Shown here: positions 11,611 through 21,553 of the stretch, one piece after another | Numbering within the stretch: position 1 is the first letter of the stretch | Layout: every line of letters begins with the position of its first letter | Source of the DNA: Azolla caroliniana | Taxonomy: Eukaryota; Polypodiophyta | Assembly: GCA_043228905.1 (NCBI GenBank) | Contig: JBHGNT010000007.1 | Location: 13,144,001 to 13,208,000, forward strand | DNA: 64,000 bases | Reading direction: 5' to 3' | Program-made: the position numbers and the translations under genes | The notes under the pieces: generated by a model | What the model saw: only the letters and a program-made list of their open reading frames with translations | What the model was told of the DNA's origin: nothing | Databases searched by the model: none

Positions 11611-12086
11611 TGTTAAAAGTCTATTACTTATCAATTGACCAAATTGAAGTAAAATAAAGGTGAATAGATTGGACAGAAGAACTCATTCCCGACCATCCCC
11701 GAGCTATGATCAAGACATAGACAACTTACCACCAACGTCCCATACTGACAGATATTAGGATGACAAATACCTTGGAAGAGATAAAACGATTGTCGCATCG
11801 AAAACCTAGCCCACACCACTGGTATCTTAAGACAATGGTCTTCCGATATAATGTGTTTTATGAGGTAGTTAGGCCTCTTATTTATACCACTTCCTAGGCC
11901 TCTCGATTGAATTTGCTTTTCTAAAAGACTCTCCATTCATTTGTTGTCAAGATCAGGATATTGCGTGCTCCTATCATTCCTCTATCCAATCACATTAGCT
12001 CCTTTCCAACATTAGTGAACATATCCTTCACTTATGCTTTGTAAATATTAGTGATCCACCCTCGCCTACATTATGTGTACATAACA
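11611..12086 (-). repeat. Gy-B 3' LTR (older gypsy, minus strand)
   Basis: Plus-strand text runs TGTTAAAAGTC to ACATAACA. On the minus strand it directly follows a pol tail whose end (GGGAGTA then TGTTA) aligns with the Gy-A pol/LTR junction (AGAGTA then TGTTA). It contains TATAAATAAGAGG on the minus strand near 11886. The inner edge is supported by that homology; the outer edge at 11611 is a TG...CA guess. A 101-codon ORF inside is not a gene. Confidence 0.65.
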
Positions 12087-12353
12087 TACTCCCATGCTTC
12101 AAAAGATTGCAAGCGAGGAAACTGTGCCTTGAGAGTATTCTCTCATTTACAGGTGGCATCGTTAATAGGTTTATCCATCCATTTGGTCTTGAATTGGTGA
12201 ATTTGTTAGAACATAAAAGTTTAGTTCTAGAATCAGGAATTCGTTTTGGAACATAAAGTTTGTAAAGACAAATCCTCTAATGTTACAAGATCCTTTGTTG
12301 TGATGGTGTTATCACCAAAGCCTAAAAATAGTTTTAGGCGACTAACATGAAAG
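12087..12353 (-). pseudogene. Gy-B pol C-terminal tail
   Basis: Minus-strand reading gives FHVSRLKLFLGFGDNTITTK, matching the Gy-A integrase tail (FHVSCLKELLGSDDNTITTK). It continues with stops to the LTR. The upstream part of this protein is found again at 57581-58072, so Gy-C split the element exactly here. Confidence 0.8.
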
Positions 12354-12365
12354 TGCCATGGACAC

Positions 12366-12438
12366 GATGGAATTAGGGGATTGAACCCATGACCTCTTGG
12401 TCTTATTGGGCAACCTTACCAATTGAGCTACATCCATC
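12366..12438 (-). other. tRNA-like module in Gy-C LTR (antisense)
   Basis: A 73-nt segment. On the minus strand it has an A-box-like TAGCTCAATTGGT, a B-box-like GGTTCAATCCC and closing ends GATGGA/TCCATC that pair perfectly. The 3' LTR copy (57230-57282) keeps the ends and both boxes but has lost about 20 nt in the anticodon region. Not a functional tRNA. Confidence 0.7.
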
Positions 12439-12598
12439 TATATACTATCATATTGTATAACATTCAACTTATTACATTGTAGATTAATCACTAGAACTTT
12501 CAAGAAACTTCTAGTGAATGCATCTTCATGCACTCTCTAGAAGTTTCCATGCACTCTCTAGATGTTTCCTAACTTACATGCATATCTCCACATTCTTG

Positions 12599-12641
12599 TA
12601 TAAATACTCAGGTGCACCTTGATTACAATAAAGGTGAACAA
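12599..12641 (+). promoter_or_regulatory. Gy-C LTR TATA box and predicted RNA 5' end
   Basis: TATAAATA at 12599-12606. AAGGTGAACAA at 12631-12641 begins 32 nt downstream, where a plant Pol II transcript would start. It is the exact reverse complement of 12805-12815. Confidence 0.75.
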
Positions 12642-12804
12642 CACCAGTTACAGAAGCATAATCCAGTTATTGCCCTCTTGTCTATTTCTTCTCTCTTTCT
12701 TGCTCTCTTGTCTATGCTCTCTCTCTCTCTCTTGTCTATGCTCTCTCTCTCTCTCTCTCTCTCTCTCTATTAGTATTTAGCCTCGTCTACTTGTCCGTGA
12801 AAAT

Positions 12805-12815
12805 TTGTTCACCTT
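12805..12815 (+). promoter_or_regulatory. Gy-C self-priming type primer site
   Basis: TTGTTCACCTT lies a few bases after the 5' LTR and is perfectly complementary to the predicted first 11 nt of the element RNA. No tRNA-type site (TGG...) is found between the LTR and the gag ATG at 12831. Confidence 0.75.
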
Positions 12816-12830
12816 CCTCTTCTTGTTACC

Positions 12831-13624
12831 ATGTCCGACTCAGTCAACAACTTAAACCAAGTAATGACAGTCTTGGAACAACTTCAACTAGAAAATGAAA
12901 GCCTTCGTCAATCATTACGAGAGCTTCAAAATGGCACATCCTACAACCCCCCACTCGTCGAGCCTCACCCTCTGTTAGCACCTAGCCCAACCCCTTCCTC
13001 TTCCCATTCATATGTCCTTGAACCTAGTGTCAGCCTACCAGAAAAATTCAATGGCTCAAAGGGCGCATCTTCGCGGCTTCATCAATCAATTTCAACTTAT
13101 CATTCACTTACAACCCCAACATTATGCTAGTGATTTCTCTTGGGTCAGCCTCGTTGGCACCCTTGTATCTGGGCTAGCACAAGCGTGGTTTGCATGCACC
13201 ATTGATCGAGACCTCATCCCCACTCTTAGACAACTTTCCTACCTTCCTTGCGGAGCTTAAAGCCACATTCAGAGAAACAGGCCGACGATGAACAACATTC
13301 ACGAAGCTCTATTCCTTACAACAAGGCTCTCGTCCAACTTCTGTCTATGCTTCAGAGTTTTGTCAGATTGCGTGCGATGTCAATTGGGATGACCAAGCCT
13401 TATGCGACCAGTTTCATCGAGGCCTCCGAAACGATGTTAAGACTCTTCTCTTAAACTTTTCGGAGCCCAAATTGTTGTCCCAGGTAATCTCCCAAGCTAT
13501 TCAATGTGATAATCGTCTTTTTGAGCTTCGATAGGAGGAACGGGGGACTTGAGGCTTCCCATCTTCCTCCCGCAATCCTCCACTCACAAGGCCATATATA
13601 TTAGTTTCGCCAAGCACATCACAG
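12831..13624 (+). pseudogene. Gy-C gag, N-terminal and capsid part, frameshifted
   Basis: Starts MSDSVNNLNQVMTVLEQL, a short coiled coil like that of Gy-D gag. A frameshift near 13060 is followed by GFINQFQLIIHLQPQHYASD and LVGTLVSGLAQAWF, matching Gy-D (GFLNQVRLVIQMHPSRYPTD, LVGTLLNGSALAWF). Further frameshifts lead to a capsid C-terminal part around 13290-13530. It forms the virus-like particle core in this family. Inactive. Confidence 0.82.
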
Positions 13625-14319
13625 TTGCCATCCTCCAATGATACTCATACCCCGATGGAGGTCGACCCCCATACCCCAATGGAGATCAATCATGCTCGAT
13701 TCCAACCATTAACCGATGCCCAACGACAACATCGACGTGACAATGGCCTCTGCTTCTATTGTGGTACCTGCCATGTCATCCGCCACTACCCGGTGCGCAA
13801 CCCTCATCTTCAATCCACCGTGCACGTCTTGCAGAGGTTTCTCGACAATAGGAAAACGACCAAGTCTGGTTGCAATAGGAGCCATGCTGCTGGACACTTT
13901 CCATTACCCTACTTCTCCATGCTCCTACAACTCAGCCACGCCAGCAAAATGTTTTACTTTGCAAGTAAGTCTTTGTTTTGGGTCTACTTCAATACAATCC
14001 CATGCCTTGCTCGATACTAGTGCATCTACTTGTTTCATCGATACCACGTTCGTCCGAGCACATAAAATCCCCATCATCCGCACAACACAACCCATATCTG
14101 TTGAAGCTATCGACATATGGGTTCTCTCTTCGGGGCGGTTATTGAAGTCACTGTTCCGTTGGTACTTCAAGTCGGGTTCCACCAGGAGGTATTAACATTC
14201 TACCTCATTGCAACCCCTTGACATCTGATTGTTTTAGGGCTCTCCTAGTTGGAAACACACAATCCGATGGTGGATTGGTGTAGCCACTCCATCACTTTTC
14301 CACAAACATCAGCGCGGTC
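13625..14319 (+). pseudogene. Gy-C zinc knuckle and protease
   Basis: Around 13720-13790 reads RDNGLCFYCGTCHVIRHYP, a damaged CCHC knuckle whose last Cys is lost. In another frame 13960-14100 gives HALLDTSASTCFID, the aspartic protease site (Gy-D: ALLDSGANSCFMD), keeping the catalytic Asp but with Gly changed to Ser. Interrupted at 14320 by Co-1 within the protease/RT linker. Confidence 0.8.
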
Positions 14320-14324
14320 ACAAC

Positions 14325-14621
14325 TGTTGTAGACAAGGCCGTGTCGCGGAAGATCAAGTAGCATTCGATTGGGGTTGAGTACCTGCGTATGACAGTTTCC
14401 AAGATCGTGCACAGAGAGAGAGAGAGAGAGGAGGCACAAAAGAACTCTTTCTATTCAATAGAAAACAATAATACAACCCACCTTACAAAAAGGTTACTAG
14501 GTCACTTTATATAGTGACCGACTTAGGGCAACTACCATTTATGCTAATTACACAAATGGCCCAAACTTGAGCTATACAAAGGGATAGTGTGAATACGTCC
14601 ATTATACACTTGTATTCGACA
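14325..14621 (-). repeat. Co-1 3' LTR
   Basis: Plus-strand text TGTTGTAGAC to TTCGACA, 297 bp, with TATATAGTGACC in the middle. Followed by CTCCCCCG at 14622-14629, the complement of the purine tract. Confidence 0.95.
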
Positions 14622-14629
14622 CTCCCCCG
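14622..14629 (-). promoter_or_regulatory. Co-1 polypurine tract
   Basis: Minus-strand CGGGGGAG directly abuts the 3' LTR, as needed for plus-strand DNA priming. Confidence 0.8.
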
Positions 14630-14815
14630 TAATGGGCGTATACATGGGTTATCTAAGATTACAGGTATAAACCTAGGTTCTCGGACATATCAGTTTTTGT
14701 TCGAGTCGGCAGGGTCCGAAGGCAGAAGACCGAACTGGTCGGGTCGGAAGAGTTGAAGCCGATCATTAAGGAACTGATGTCGGTTGTCCGAAACCATCCT
14801 GTGCTGTGTCCGGCT

Positions 14816-16333
14816 CTAACCGGACTGGTTTGTCGTTACGCCCATCTGATGCCGAAGGGACCGAAAGCGGTCTGCCGAAAGACACTTGGTCATTCCATCT
14901 GCGACATTGTCAGTTGTGGATATTTTCTCTAGACCGATTTTCCCTGAAATGACGCAGTCCCGAACGAAGTGATATCGAACATCGATATGTTTGGAGGCGT
15001 TGTGGTGAACCGGATTTTTCGACAAGGCAACAACACCTTGACTGTCGCTATAGACAACTGGGGCCGAGTCATGGTCGACTTGTCGAAACGTGTGCGCCAG
15101 CCGGCCGAGCCACAAAGCTTCTTTTGCAGCGTCGGACGCAGCTACATATTCTGCTTCGGTCATTGAGGTCGCTGTGCACTCCTGAAGTTTCGACTTCCAC
15201 GAAATTGCTCCATTGCCGAATTTGAAGCAGTATCCAGTTGTTGATTTCCGACTGTCTATACAGCCGGCGAAGTCCGAGTCGGTGTAACCGACTACGCCTG
15301 AGGTTGAGTTCGGACCGAAAAGAATGTCGTGGTCTTTTGTGCCAACCAGATATTTGAACACATGCTTGACTGCGTTCCAATGCGATCGGCCAGGATTGTG
15401 CATAAATCTGCTAACGACTCCTACGGCATGAGAGATATCAGGCCATGTCGCGACCATCAGGTACATAAGGGAGCCGACTGCCGGTGCATACGATACCGAC
15501 TTCATATCTTCCCCCTCCGGACCGGATGTCGGGCAGTCTCGGTGAGAGAGCCGAAGATTCATGGGGAGCGGGGTTGAAGCAGATTTGGCTGATTGCATGT
15601 TGAAGTGTTCCAAGACACGTCCGATATAGTCGGTCTGAGACAAAAAAAGATGTCGTTTATCGCGATGCCGACTAATCTTCATGCCAAGTATGTGTCGTGC
15701 CGGACCGAGGTCCTTCATGGCAAACTTCAACCGCAATTGCCGAATGAGATCGGCAAGTTCGCCCGCGTGGCGTCCACAAATTAGCATGTCGTCCACGTAA
15801 ATGATGAGGAAGATGGGTGATCCATCGTGAGCTGTGTTGGTAAAAAGACAATGGTCCTCATCGCTTTTTGAGAAGCCGATCGATTGGATGAAGTCGTCGA
15901 ACTTCTTGTACCATTGTCGCGGTGCCTGTTTGAGGCCGTATAGACTCTTCCTGAGTCGGCAGACTAGATGTTCTTGGCCAGTTGCCACGAAGCCTTTTGG
16001 CTGCTCCATATAAATTTCCTCTTCAAGATCACCATGGAGGAAGGCTGTTTTGACATCTAGCTGAATCAGCTCCAAGTTGTCGGTTGCCACTACGCCGAGT
16101 AGAAAACGAAGGGTTGTCATCTTCACCACTGGTGAAAAAATCTCGTCGAAGTCGACGCCATATTCTTGTCGGAAGCCCTTCGCAACTAATCTGGCCTTGT
16201 ACTTTGGGGTGGTCGAATCAGACGTCTCTTTTAGTCGATAAACCCACTTGCAAGGAAGAGCACGTCGATTCTTAGGTAATTCGACCAGATCCCAAGTCTT
16301 GTTTGCCCGAATGGAGTGCATTTCCGACTCCAT
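14816..16333 (-). pseudogene. Co-1 reverse transcriptase and RNase H block
   Basis: A 505-codon open block of copia pol. RT begins near CKWVYRLKETSD, with VDVKTAFLHGDL-type motif (LIQLDVKTAFLHGDLEEE) and an intact active site IYVDDMLICG. RNase H follows with GYTDSDFAGCIDSRKSTTGY, ISWKSKLQ and TEAEYVAASDAAKEALWL, ending near the 3' LTR. It copies the element RNA and removes the template in the virus-like particle. The block itself is undamaged but is out of frame with integrase upstream. Confidence 0.93.
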
Positions 16334-17490
16334 CGCCAGATGCCAGGTGGCTGAATCGACAGATGTCGATGCTTCTTCGTAAGACGTCGGTTCGCCGGCG
16401 TCGGTGAAGAAAATTCCAGGAGAATACCTCTCCGGAGGTTGCGACAGTCTCTCGGATCGTCAAGGTATGATTGGACTGGTCGCATCGGGTATCGAGGTCG
16501 GATGGTCCGAAAGCGAATTATTCTGCTGTGCCGAGTCGGAGTTGTCCGAGTCGGTAGTGCAAGGTTCAGCTACCCGTGAAGCTGACCGTGTGTTAAGAGC
16601 GGGGCCTTCTTGAAGGGTCGGCACATCGGAAAATGTTACCCTTCGGACTTCGATCGGTGTTTTGACTGATGGATTCATAGCCGACTCGTTGAACACAACG
16701 TCCGAACTTCGAACGATTTGTCTGCGTTCGGGGTCCCAGAGTCGGTATCCCATTTCGCCGTCTGATCCATATCCAAGGAAAATGCATTTCCTGGACTGAG
16801 GTGCAAGTTTTCGGCGATCATCTTTCGGAATGAGGGCGTACGCCTCGCATCCGAAAATCCTCAGCTTGTCGTAATTCGGCTTACTGCCGATCCATAATTC
16901 CTGAGGAATTTGAAGTCCTAGAGGTCTGCTTGGCGACATATTGATTATGTGTACTGCCGTGAGTAGAGCCTCTGCCCAGAAGCCATCCGACAGTCCGGAG
17001 TGTTGGAGCATGGAAACTATCCGTTCTTGGATTGTCCGATTCATGCGTTCTGCAATCCCGTTTTGCTCCGGACTGTGTGGTGCCGTAAATTCACGTCGGA
17101 TGCCGCGTTGTCGGCAGAATTTGACGAATTCTTCTGATTTGAACTCTCCCCCATTGTCTGTCCGAACGCATTTCAGTTTTCGGTCAGTTTGATTTTCCAC
17201 CATAGCGAGCCAATCGGAGAAGATCGAGAAGACACGATCTTTGGTGCGAATTGGATAAGCCCACACCTTTCGAGTCGAATCGTCAATAAAACTGACGAAG
17301 TAAGAGGCACCGCCGAGAGACTGATGCGGCATTGGGCCACAGACGTCCGAGTGGACTAAATCGAGAGGTCTCGTTTCTCTTGGTGCTGATGTCGGGTGTG
17401 ATGCGGCTGCCTGTTTGCCATACTGACAATGTTCGCAGAATTGATGGTCCGAGAAGGAGAGTTTAGGGATGTATCCGGTCTAGATAGGTG
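16334..17490 (-). pseudogene. Co-1 integrase block
   Basis: Open block 17332-16460 carries the integrase core: FVSFIDDSTRKVWAYPI, VRTDNGGEFKSEEF and EQNGIAERMNRTIQ supply the D,D,E triad. The copia C-terminal region FGCEAYALIPKDDRRKL and GYRLWDPERRQIVRSSDV follows. The zinc-binding start lies upstream in a different frame because of a one-base shift near 17490; a second shift near 16400-16460 disconnects it from RT. Confidence 0.9.
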
Positions 17491-18849
17491 CGTAATGCCG
17501 GCCTTGCTGAGGTGTCCTAATCTTCTGTGCCATAGTGATGACACAGGAATATCCACCAAAAACAGGTTACCCTCTCTGAGCGTAACATGTAACGGATACA
17601 GTGAGTGTATCTTGGGTCCTCTAGCAAGCAGGAGGTTCCCCCTGTGGAGTGTCCACCCTCCCGAAGAAAAACCGGCACGAATGCCGTCTTCATCTAGTTG
17701 TCCGACTGAGATCAATGGCCTTGAGAGCTCGGGTACATGTCGGACATTGTGAAGTACAAGTGTAGAGCCACCTGCAAGGTTGAGCTCTACTGTGCCGATT
17801 CCAATGATGTCACAGTGTTGCGAGTTGCCGACTCGAACTGAGTCGGAGTGACGGATCGTATATTGCCGAAATTGGGATCGATGAGGGGTCACGTGAAATG
17901 ACGCGCCCGAATCTAAGAGCCATGTGCTCGATTCTTCAGTCGTGAGCAGAACTTCTGATCCGACTGGATTTTCGATTGATAGTATATTCGGGTCATTTGG
18001 TAGCACATCAGCTGAGAAGCTGACGTAATTGATCTCCTCATGTCGGCCACTCTTCTTGTCTGATTTCTGAGACTTGTCGTTCTTGTTCTTGAGTGCGCGA
18101 CAGTCGGCTTTGATGTGTCCGGGTTTCTTGCAATAGTTGCAGATCCGATTATCCCGTGACTGGCTCCGTCTTCGCTGATTGTTCGGCTGCCGTGAGGAAT
18201 CTCTTCCTCGTATGTTCGATCGGTCTGTCGAACCTTGTACTACATAAGCGTCGTCTGTTGAGTCTTTGGCGAAAGACTTTCTCCGAGCTGCTTCGGTCAG
18301 GATTGCGCTTGTGACTTCGGAGTATTTAACAGCCGTGGTTGACGCGTTGCACACGGTTGTGACGAAAGTTTCCCATGATGAGGGAAGGCTGCTCATGAGT
18401 ATCATTGCTCTGAGTTCATCCTCGATTGCCGTCCCCTGAGATGAGATTTGGGAGCTTATGCTTTCGTACTCATTGAGATGTGCTTGAACCGAATCTGATT
18501 CTTTCATCCGTAAGTTGTAGAGACGCCGGATCAGAAACATCTTCGTTGCAGCGACCTTCTTTTCGTAGGTGTCCGACAGTGTTTTCCACAGTTCGAATGC
18601 TGTCGTACACGATTGCACCGTAAAGTATACCGATTTCGATAGGTGCATCCGAATCGTGGCGCGGACGATTCTGTCCAGCTTCTGCCACTCAATTGGTTTG
18701 TATCCTTCTGGAGGTTCTTCATTTTCGATGGGATCGATTTGCCCCTTGACTATGAGATAGTCCTGCATTTGCTCCTTCCAGAAGTTGAAGTTCGATCCAT
18801 CGAACTTTCGTAGACTCATTTCTGACGAGCCGGATGTTGATGCCATCAA
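17356..18849 (-). pseudogene. Co-1 gag, zinc knuckle and protease
   Basis: A 497-codon ORF. Residues 1-200 are copia gag (RKFDGSNFNFWKEQMQDYL, ELWKTLSDTYEKK). A CCHC knuckle CNYCKKPGHIKADC is at 237-250 and the protease site WLLDSGASFHV around 310-320. The pre-integrase segment LWHRRLGHLSKAGI is near 450. The last about 45 codons are out of frame after the shift near 17490. Gag packs the RNA; the protease matures the polyprotein. Confidence 0.92.
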
Positions 18850-19531
18850 ATTTGGTTTCGGTTGACGAAGCTCGGTTCGGAGTTGACTACGAACCTTGTT
18901 GGAGTGCAGCCGGTTGGCTCACCCGATATCGTTCTAGTCGGATTTGAACCCGAGTCGGTTCGGCTTCGGATATATGTATTGTTGAACTTGCTCGAATTGA
19001 CTCCGGTAACTTGAGGGACAGAACCGACTGGTCTTCCCGAATGTTGCCGAGTCGGAGTGAGCCCGGTTCGCTTCCGAATATATATGCCAAATACCGATTA
19101 TTGAAACCGATTGTCTGGACCGATTCTGCTTCGGGTGACTGCAGCGACGAGAGAGACGGATCCAACTGATCCTCCTGAATGTCGATCAGCCGGATGAAGC
19201 ACGAATTGGGGTTGTTGTCTTGAGACCGATCTGCACCGAGTGGTTACAATGAGCAACGAGCAGCGTTTGATGACCTCTTCGGATGCCGTTTAACCGAGTG
19301 GAGCACGATCGTGTCAATGTTGCACAAGGGGATTTCACCTCGAGCGGTTACGATCACAAGGAGCAGAGTACAACCGGCTGGCTTACTCCAAGCGAAGATG
19401 ATCTAACGCGATGAGATGCAAGCCTCATTTTTGTTCTTCTTCTCTCTTTCTTCGAATGACGACTAGGATGAAGCGAAAGGCCGAATACTGTGCAGGCTGT
19501 GACGACGGCCGACAGCGGGTTGAGGAACCTC

Positions 19532-19543
19532 GCTCTGATACCA
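19532..19543 (-). promoter_or_regulatory. Co-1 primer binding site (initiator Met-tRNA)
   Basis: Minus-strand TGGTATCAGAGC, a perfect iMet-tRNA complement, two bases inside the 5' LTR. The leader 18850-19531 between it and the gag start is non-coding. Confidence 0.93.
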
Positions 19544-19545
19544 AA

Positions 19546-19846
19546 TGTTGTAGACAAGGCCGTGTCGCGGAAGATCAAGTAGCATTCGATTGGGGTTGAG
19601 TACCTGCGTATGACAGTTTCCAAGATCGTGCACAGAGAGAGAGAGAGAGAGAGAGGAGGCACAAAAGAACTCTTTCTATTCAATAGAAAACAATAATACA
19701 ACCCACCTTACAAAAAGGTTACTAGGTCACTTTATATAGTGACCGACTTAGGGCAACTACCATTTATGCTAATTACACAAATGGCCCAAACTTGAGCTAT
19801 ACAAAGGGATAGTGTGAATACGTCCATTATACACTTGTATTCGACA
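19546..19846 (-). repeat. Co-1 5' LTR
   Basis: 301 bp, identical to the left LTR except for two extra GA units. Confidence 0.95.
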
Positions 19847-19851
19847 ACAAC

Positions 19852-20729
19852 TCCCCACCCCGTTACTTGTGTGGGGGTTGCTTTCAGCTTGGGTGCACAT
19901 TCTTCTGATGTCAATTCAATCTACAACACTGTTGATTCCATTGTGGTTGATTCTAGCTTGGTCGCTTCTGTGCCTTTTGTGTCACAAGACGTCTCTGTTC
20001 CTGTCACCAATTTTCCCGCAAGATATAACGACTTTTTGGATGTGTTCGAAAAGCGAAATGTAGACCGGTTATCGACACATTGCCCCTATGATTGCCCAAT
20101 CGAACTCCAAGATGGCGCACATCCACCATTTGGGCCCATCTATGGGCTATCTAAACCCAAACTTGAGGCTCTTAGCACATATCTGGATGAAAACCTCGCA
20201 AAAGGCTTCATTCAACCCTCCAAATCACCGGCTGGAGCCCCAATCTTATTTGTCAAGAAGAAGGACGGCTCATTAGGACTATATGTGGATTATGGAGGTC
20301 TCAACAAAATTACGATACGTAATTGTTATCCCTTGACTTTAATTCCAACACTCCTTGACTGACTTCAAACCGGGCATATCTTCTCCAAAATCAACCTTCA
20401 GGGAGCCTACAATATGGTGCGTATCAAGCCTAGAGACGAGTAGAAAACAACCTTTCGGACACGCTATGGACATTTCGAGCACAAGGTGACGTCTTTTGGT
20501 CTCACCAACGCCCCGCAGTCTTCCAACATATGATGAACAATATATTTCGGGAGTATCTCAATCACATTGTGGTGTTCTACCTTGACGACATTCTAGTTTT
20601 TTCTTCCAACATAGAGGAGCACACACAACACATCCGCCTGGTTCTATCCAAACTTTGGGAACATGGGCTTTACGCCAAAAGTGAGAAATGTGAATTCGAT
20701 CATACCTCTATCGAATTCCTACGCTATGT
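19852..20729 (+). pseudogene. Gy-C reverse transcriptase, first part
   Basis: Continues the Gy-C frame after Co-1. It reads [18 protein letters not shown], then [20 protein letters not shown] and [16 protein letters not shown], closely matching Gy-D RT. A stop at 20360 is followed by further RT in broken frames, with the active site VFYLDDILVFSSN around 20575-20610. Ends at FLRYV where LT-1 is inserted. Copies RNA to DNA in the intact family; here it is dead. Confidence 0.88.
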
Positions 20730-21017
20730 TGTCGCGAAGATTCGCGCATGCGTGTGCTACTCGAGCGACCACCGGGGTCTTGGACTAGGGAGGACGTTCG
20801 TAGAATTATCGAAGAGATGACGATCAATGTAAGATTGGATGAAATTTTTTCACTTGAGAAGAAGAAAGATTGTACACTTGAGAAGTAGAAAAATATGAAG
20901 AAGATAAAGACGAATATAATTATATTGATGATAGTGGTGTTGGTGATATCACATATTGAGCCCCCCCTTACACAAGCCCAACAAGAGGCTTTTATAGGTC
21001 TCTCCATGCTTGTGACA

Positions 21018-21129
21018 TGCACAAAACCATGGGCTAAAACCATGGTTTTGTGCACACGGTTTTGCTTATGTCATGCACAAAACCATGGGCTTAAAACCAT
21101 GGTTGTGCACACGGTTTTGTATATTTGTT
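21018..21129. repeat. Palindromic 56-bp tandem unit in the LT LTR
   Basis: Two copies starting TGCACAAAACCATGGGCT; each contains self-complementary AAAACCATGG...CCATGGTTTT arms. Located just upstream of the LTR TATA box and also present in LT-2 (about 31807-31903). Confidence 0.75.
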
Positions 21130-21183
21130 TCCTATGGAAAACTGAATATGACAGGAAATATACAAAATTTAAAGCACTTAGTA

Positions 21184-21275
21184 GTAGCTTTAGTGGTAAG
21201 CTAATTGCACCCTATCTTGGAGGTGCAAGGTTCAAATCTTACTTGCACCTCTCTATAAGCACTCAATGCAATTAG
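21184..21275 (+). other. tRNA-like module in LT-1 LTR (antisense to the element)
   Basis: A-box-like TAGCTTTAGTGGTAAGC, B-box-like GGTTCAAATC and a T-arm-like hairpin GTGCAAG...CTTGCAC. The part 21201-21275 is bounded by CTAATTGCA and TGCAATTAG and is inverted in the other LTR copy. Confidence 0.7.
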
Positions 21276-21553
21276 GCCCTATGATTATTTATTATTGATT
21301 TATTTGCATTTTTAGAAGTATTTGTGTAATGTGCATGTATCCTCAATTTTTTACTTTTTCTTGCATTAAACACGCCACATCACGACATCCACCCCACCAA
21401 ACCGCACATCCTCCGGCATGTGCCAAGAAGGAAAAGAGTGATGTGGTGGGGCCAAAGGTTGTCAACCTTTGATTTGCTCCTTTCTTGTGCCTTGCCCACA
21501 CTGTCTTTCTCCCTCCATTTTGAGCTCGTCCATTCCTTCCAGCCGAACCATTG

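Larger units (their letters stand above)
12354..12799 (+). repeat. Gy-C 5' LTR
   Basis: Starts TGCCATGGACACG. Contains an antisense tRNA-like module, TATAAATA at 12599 and long CT runs around 12710-12770. The 3' edge is set by loss of similarity to the 3' LTR after CTTGTCCGTG and is uncertain by a few bases. Confidence 0.85.
14325..19846 (-). mobile_element. Co-1: recent Ty1/copia element in Gy-C
   Basis: Complete LTR-to-LTR copy (5,522 bp) with target duplication ACAAC at 14320-14324 and 19847-19851. The LTRs match at every base except the length of a GA microsatellite (297 against 301 bp). Domains on the minus strand are gag, zinc knuckle, protease, integrase, RT, RNase H. It has a Met-tRNA primer site and a purine tract. 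At least two frameshifts (near 17490 and 16400-16460) separate the reading frame into three blocks, so this copy cannot make an intact polyprotein. Confidence 0.96.
20730..21387 (-). repeat. LT-1 3' LTR (full length)
   Basis: Plus-strand TGTCGCGAAG to CACGACA, 658 bp. Minus-strand order: a tRNA-like module, two 56-bp copies of a palindromic CCATGG-rich unit (starting 21018 and 21074), the TATA box CTATAAAAGCC, then a CT-rich R/U5. Followed by a C-rich stretch (complement of a purine tract) from 21388. Confidence 0.85.

Noticed and set aside
11631-11936. 101-codon minus-strand ORF
   Set aside because: It falls inside the Gy-B LTR across its TATA region. Non-coding LTR sequence.
12366-12438. 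A genuine tRNA gene in the Gy-C LTR
   Set aside because: Stem and loop lengths are irregular, the anticodon arm is poor and is deleted in the other LTR. Called tRNA-like only.
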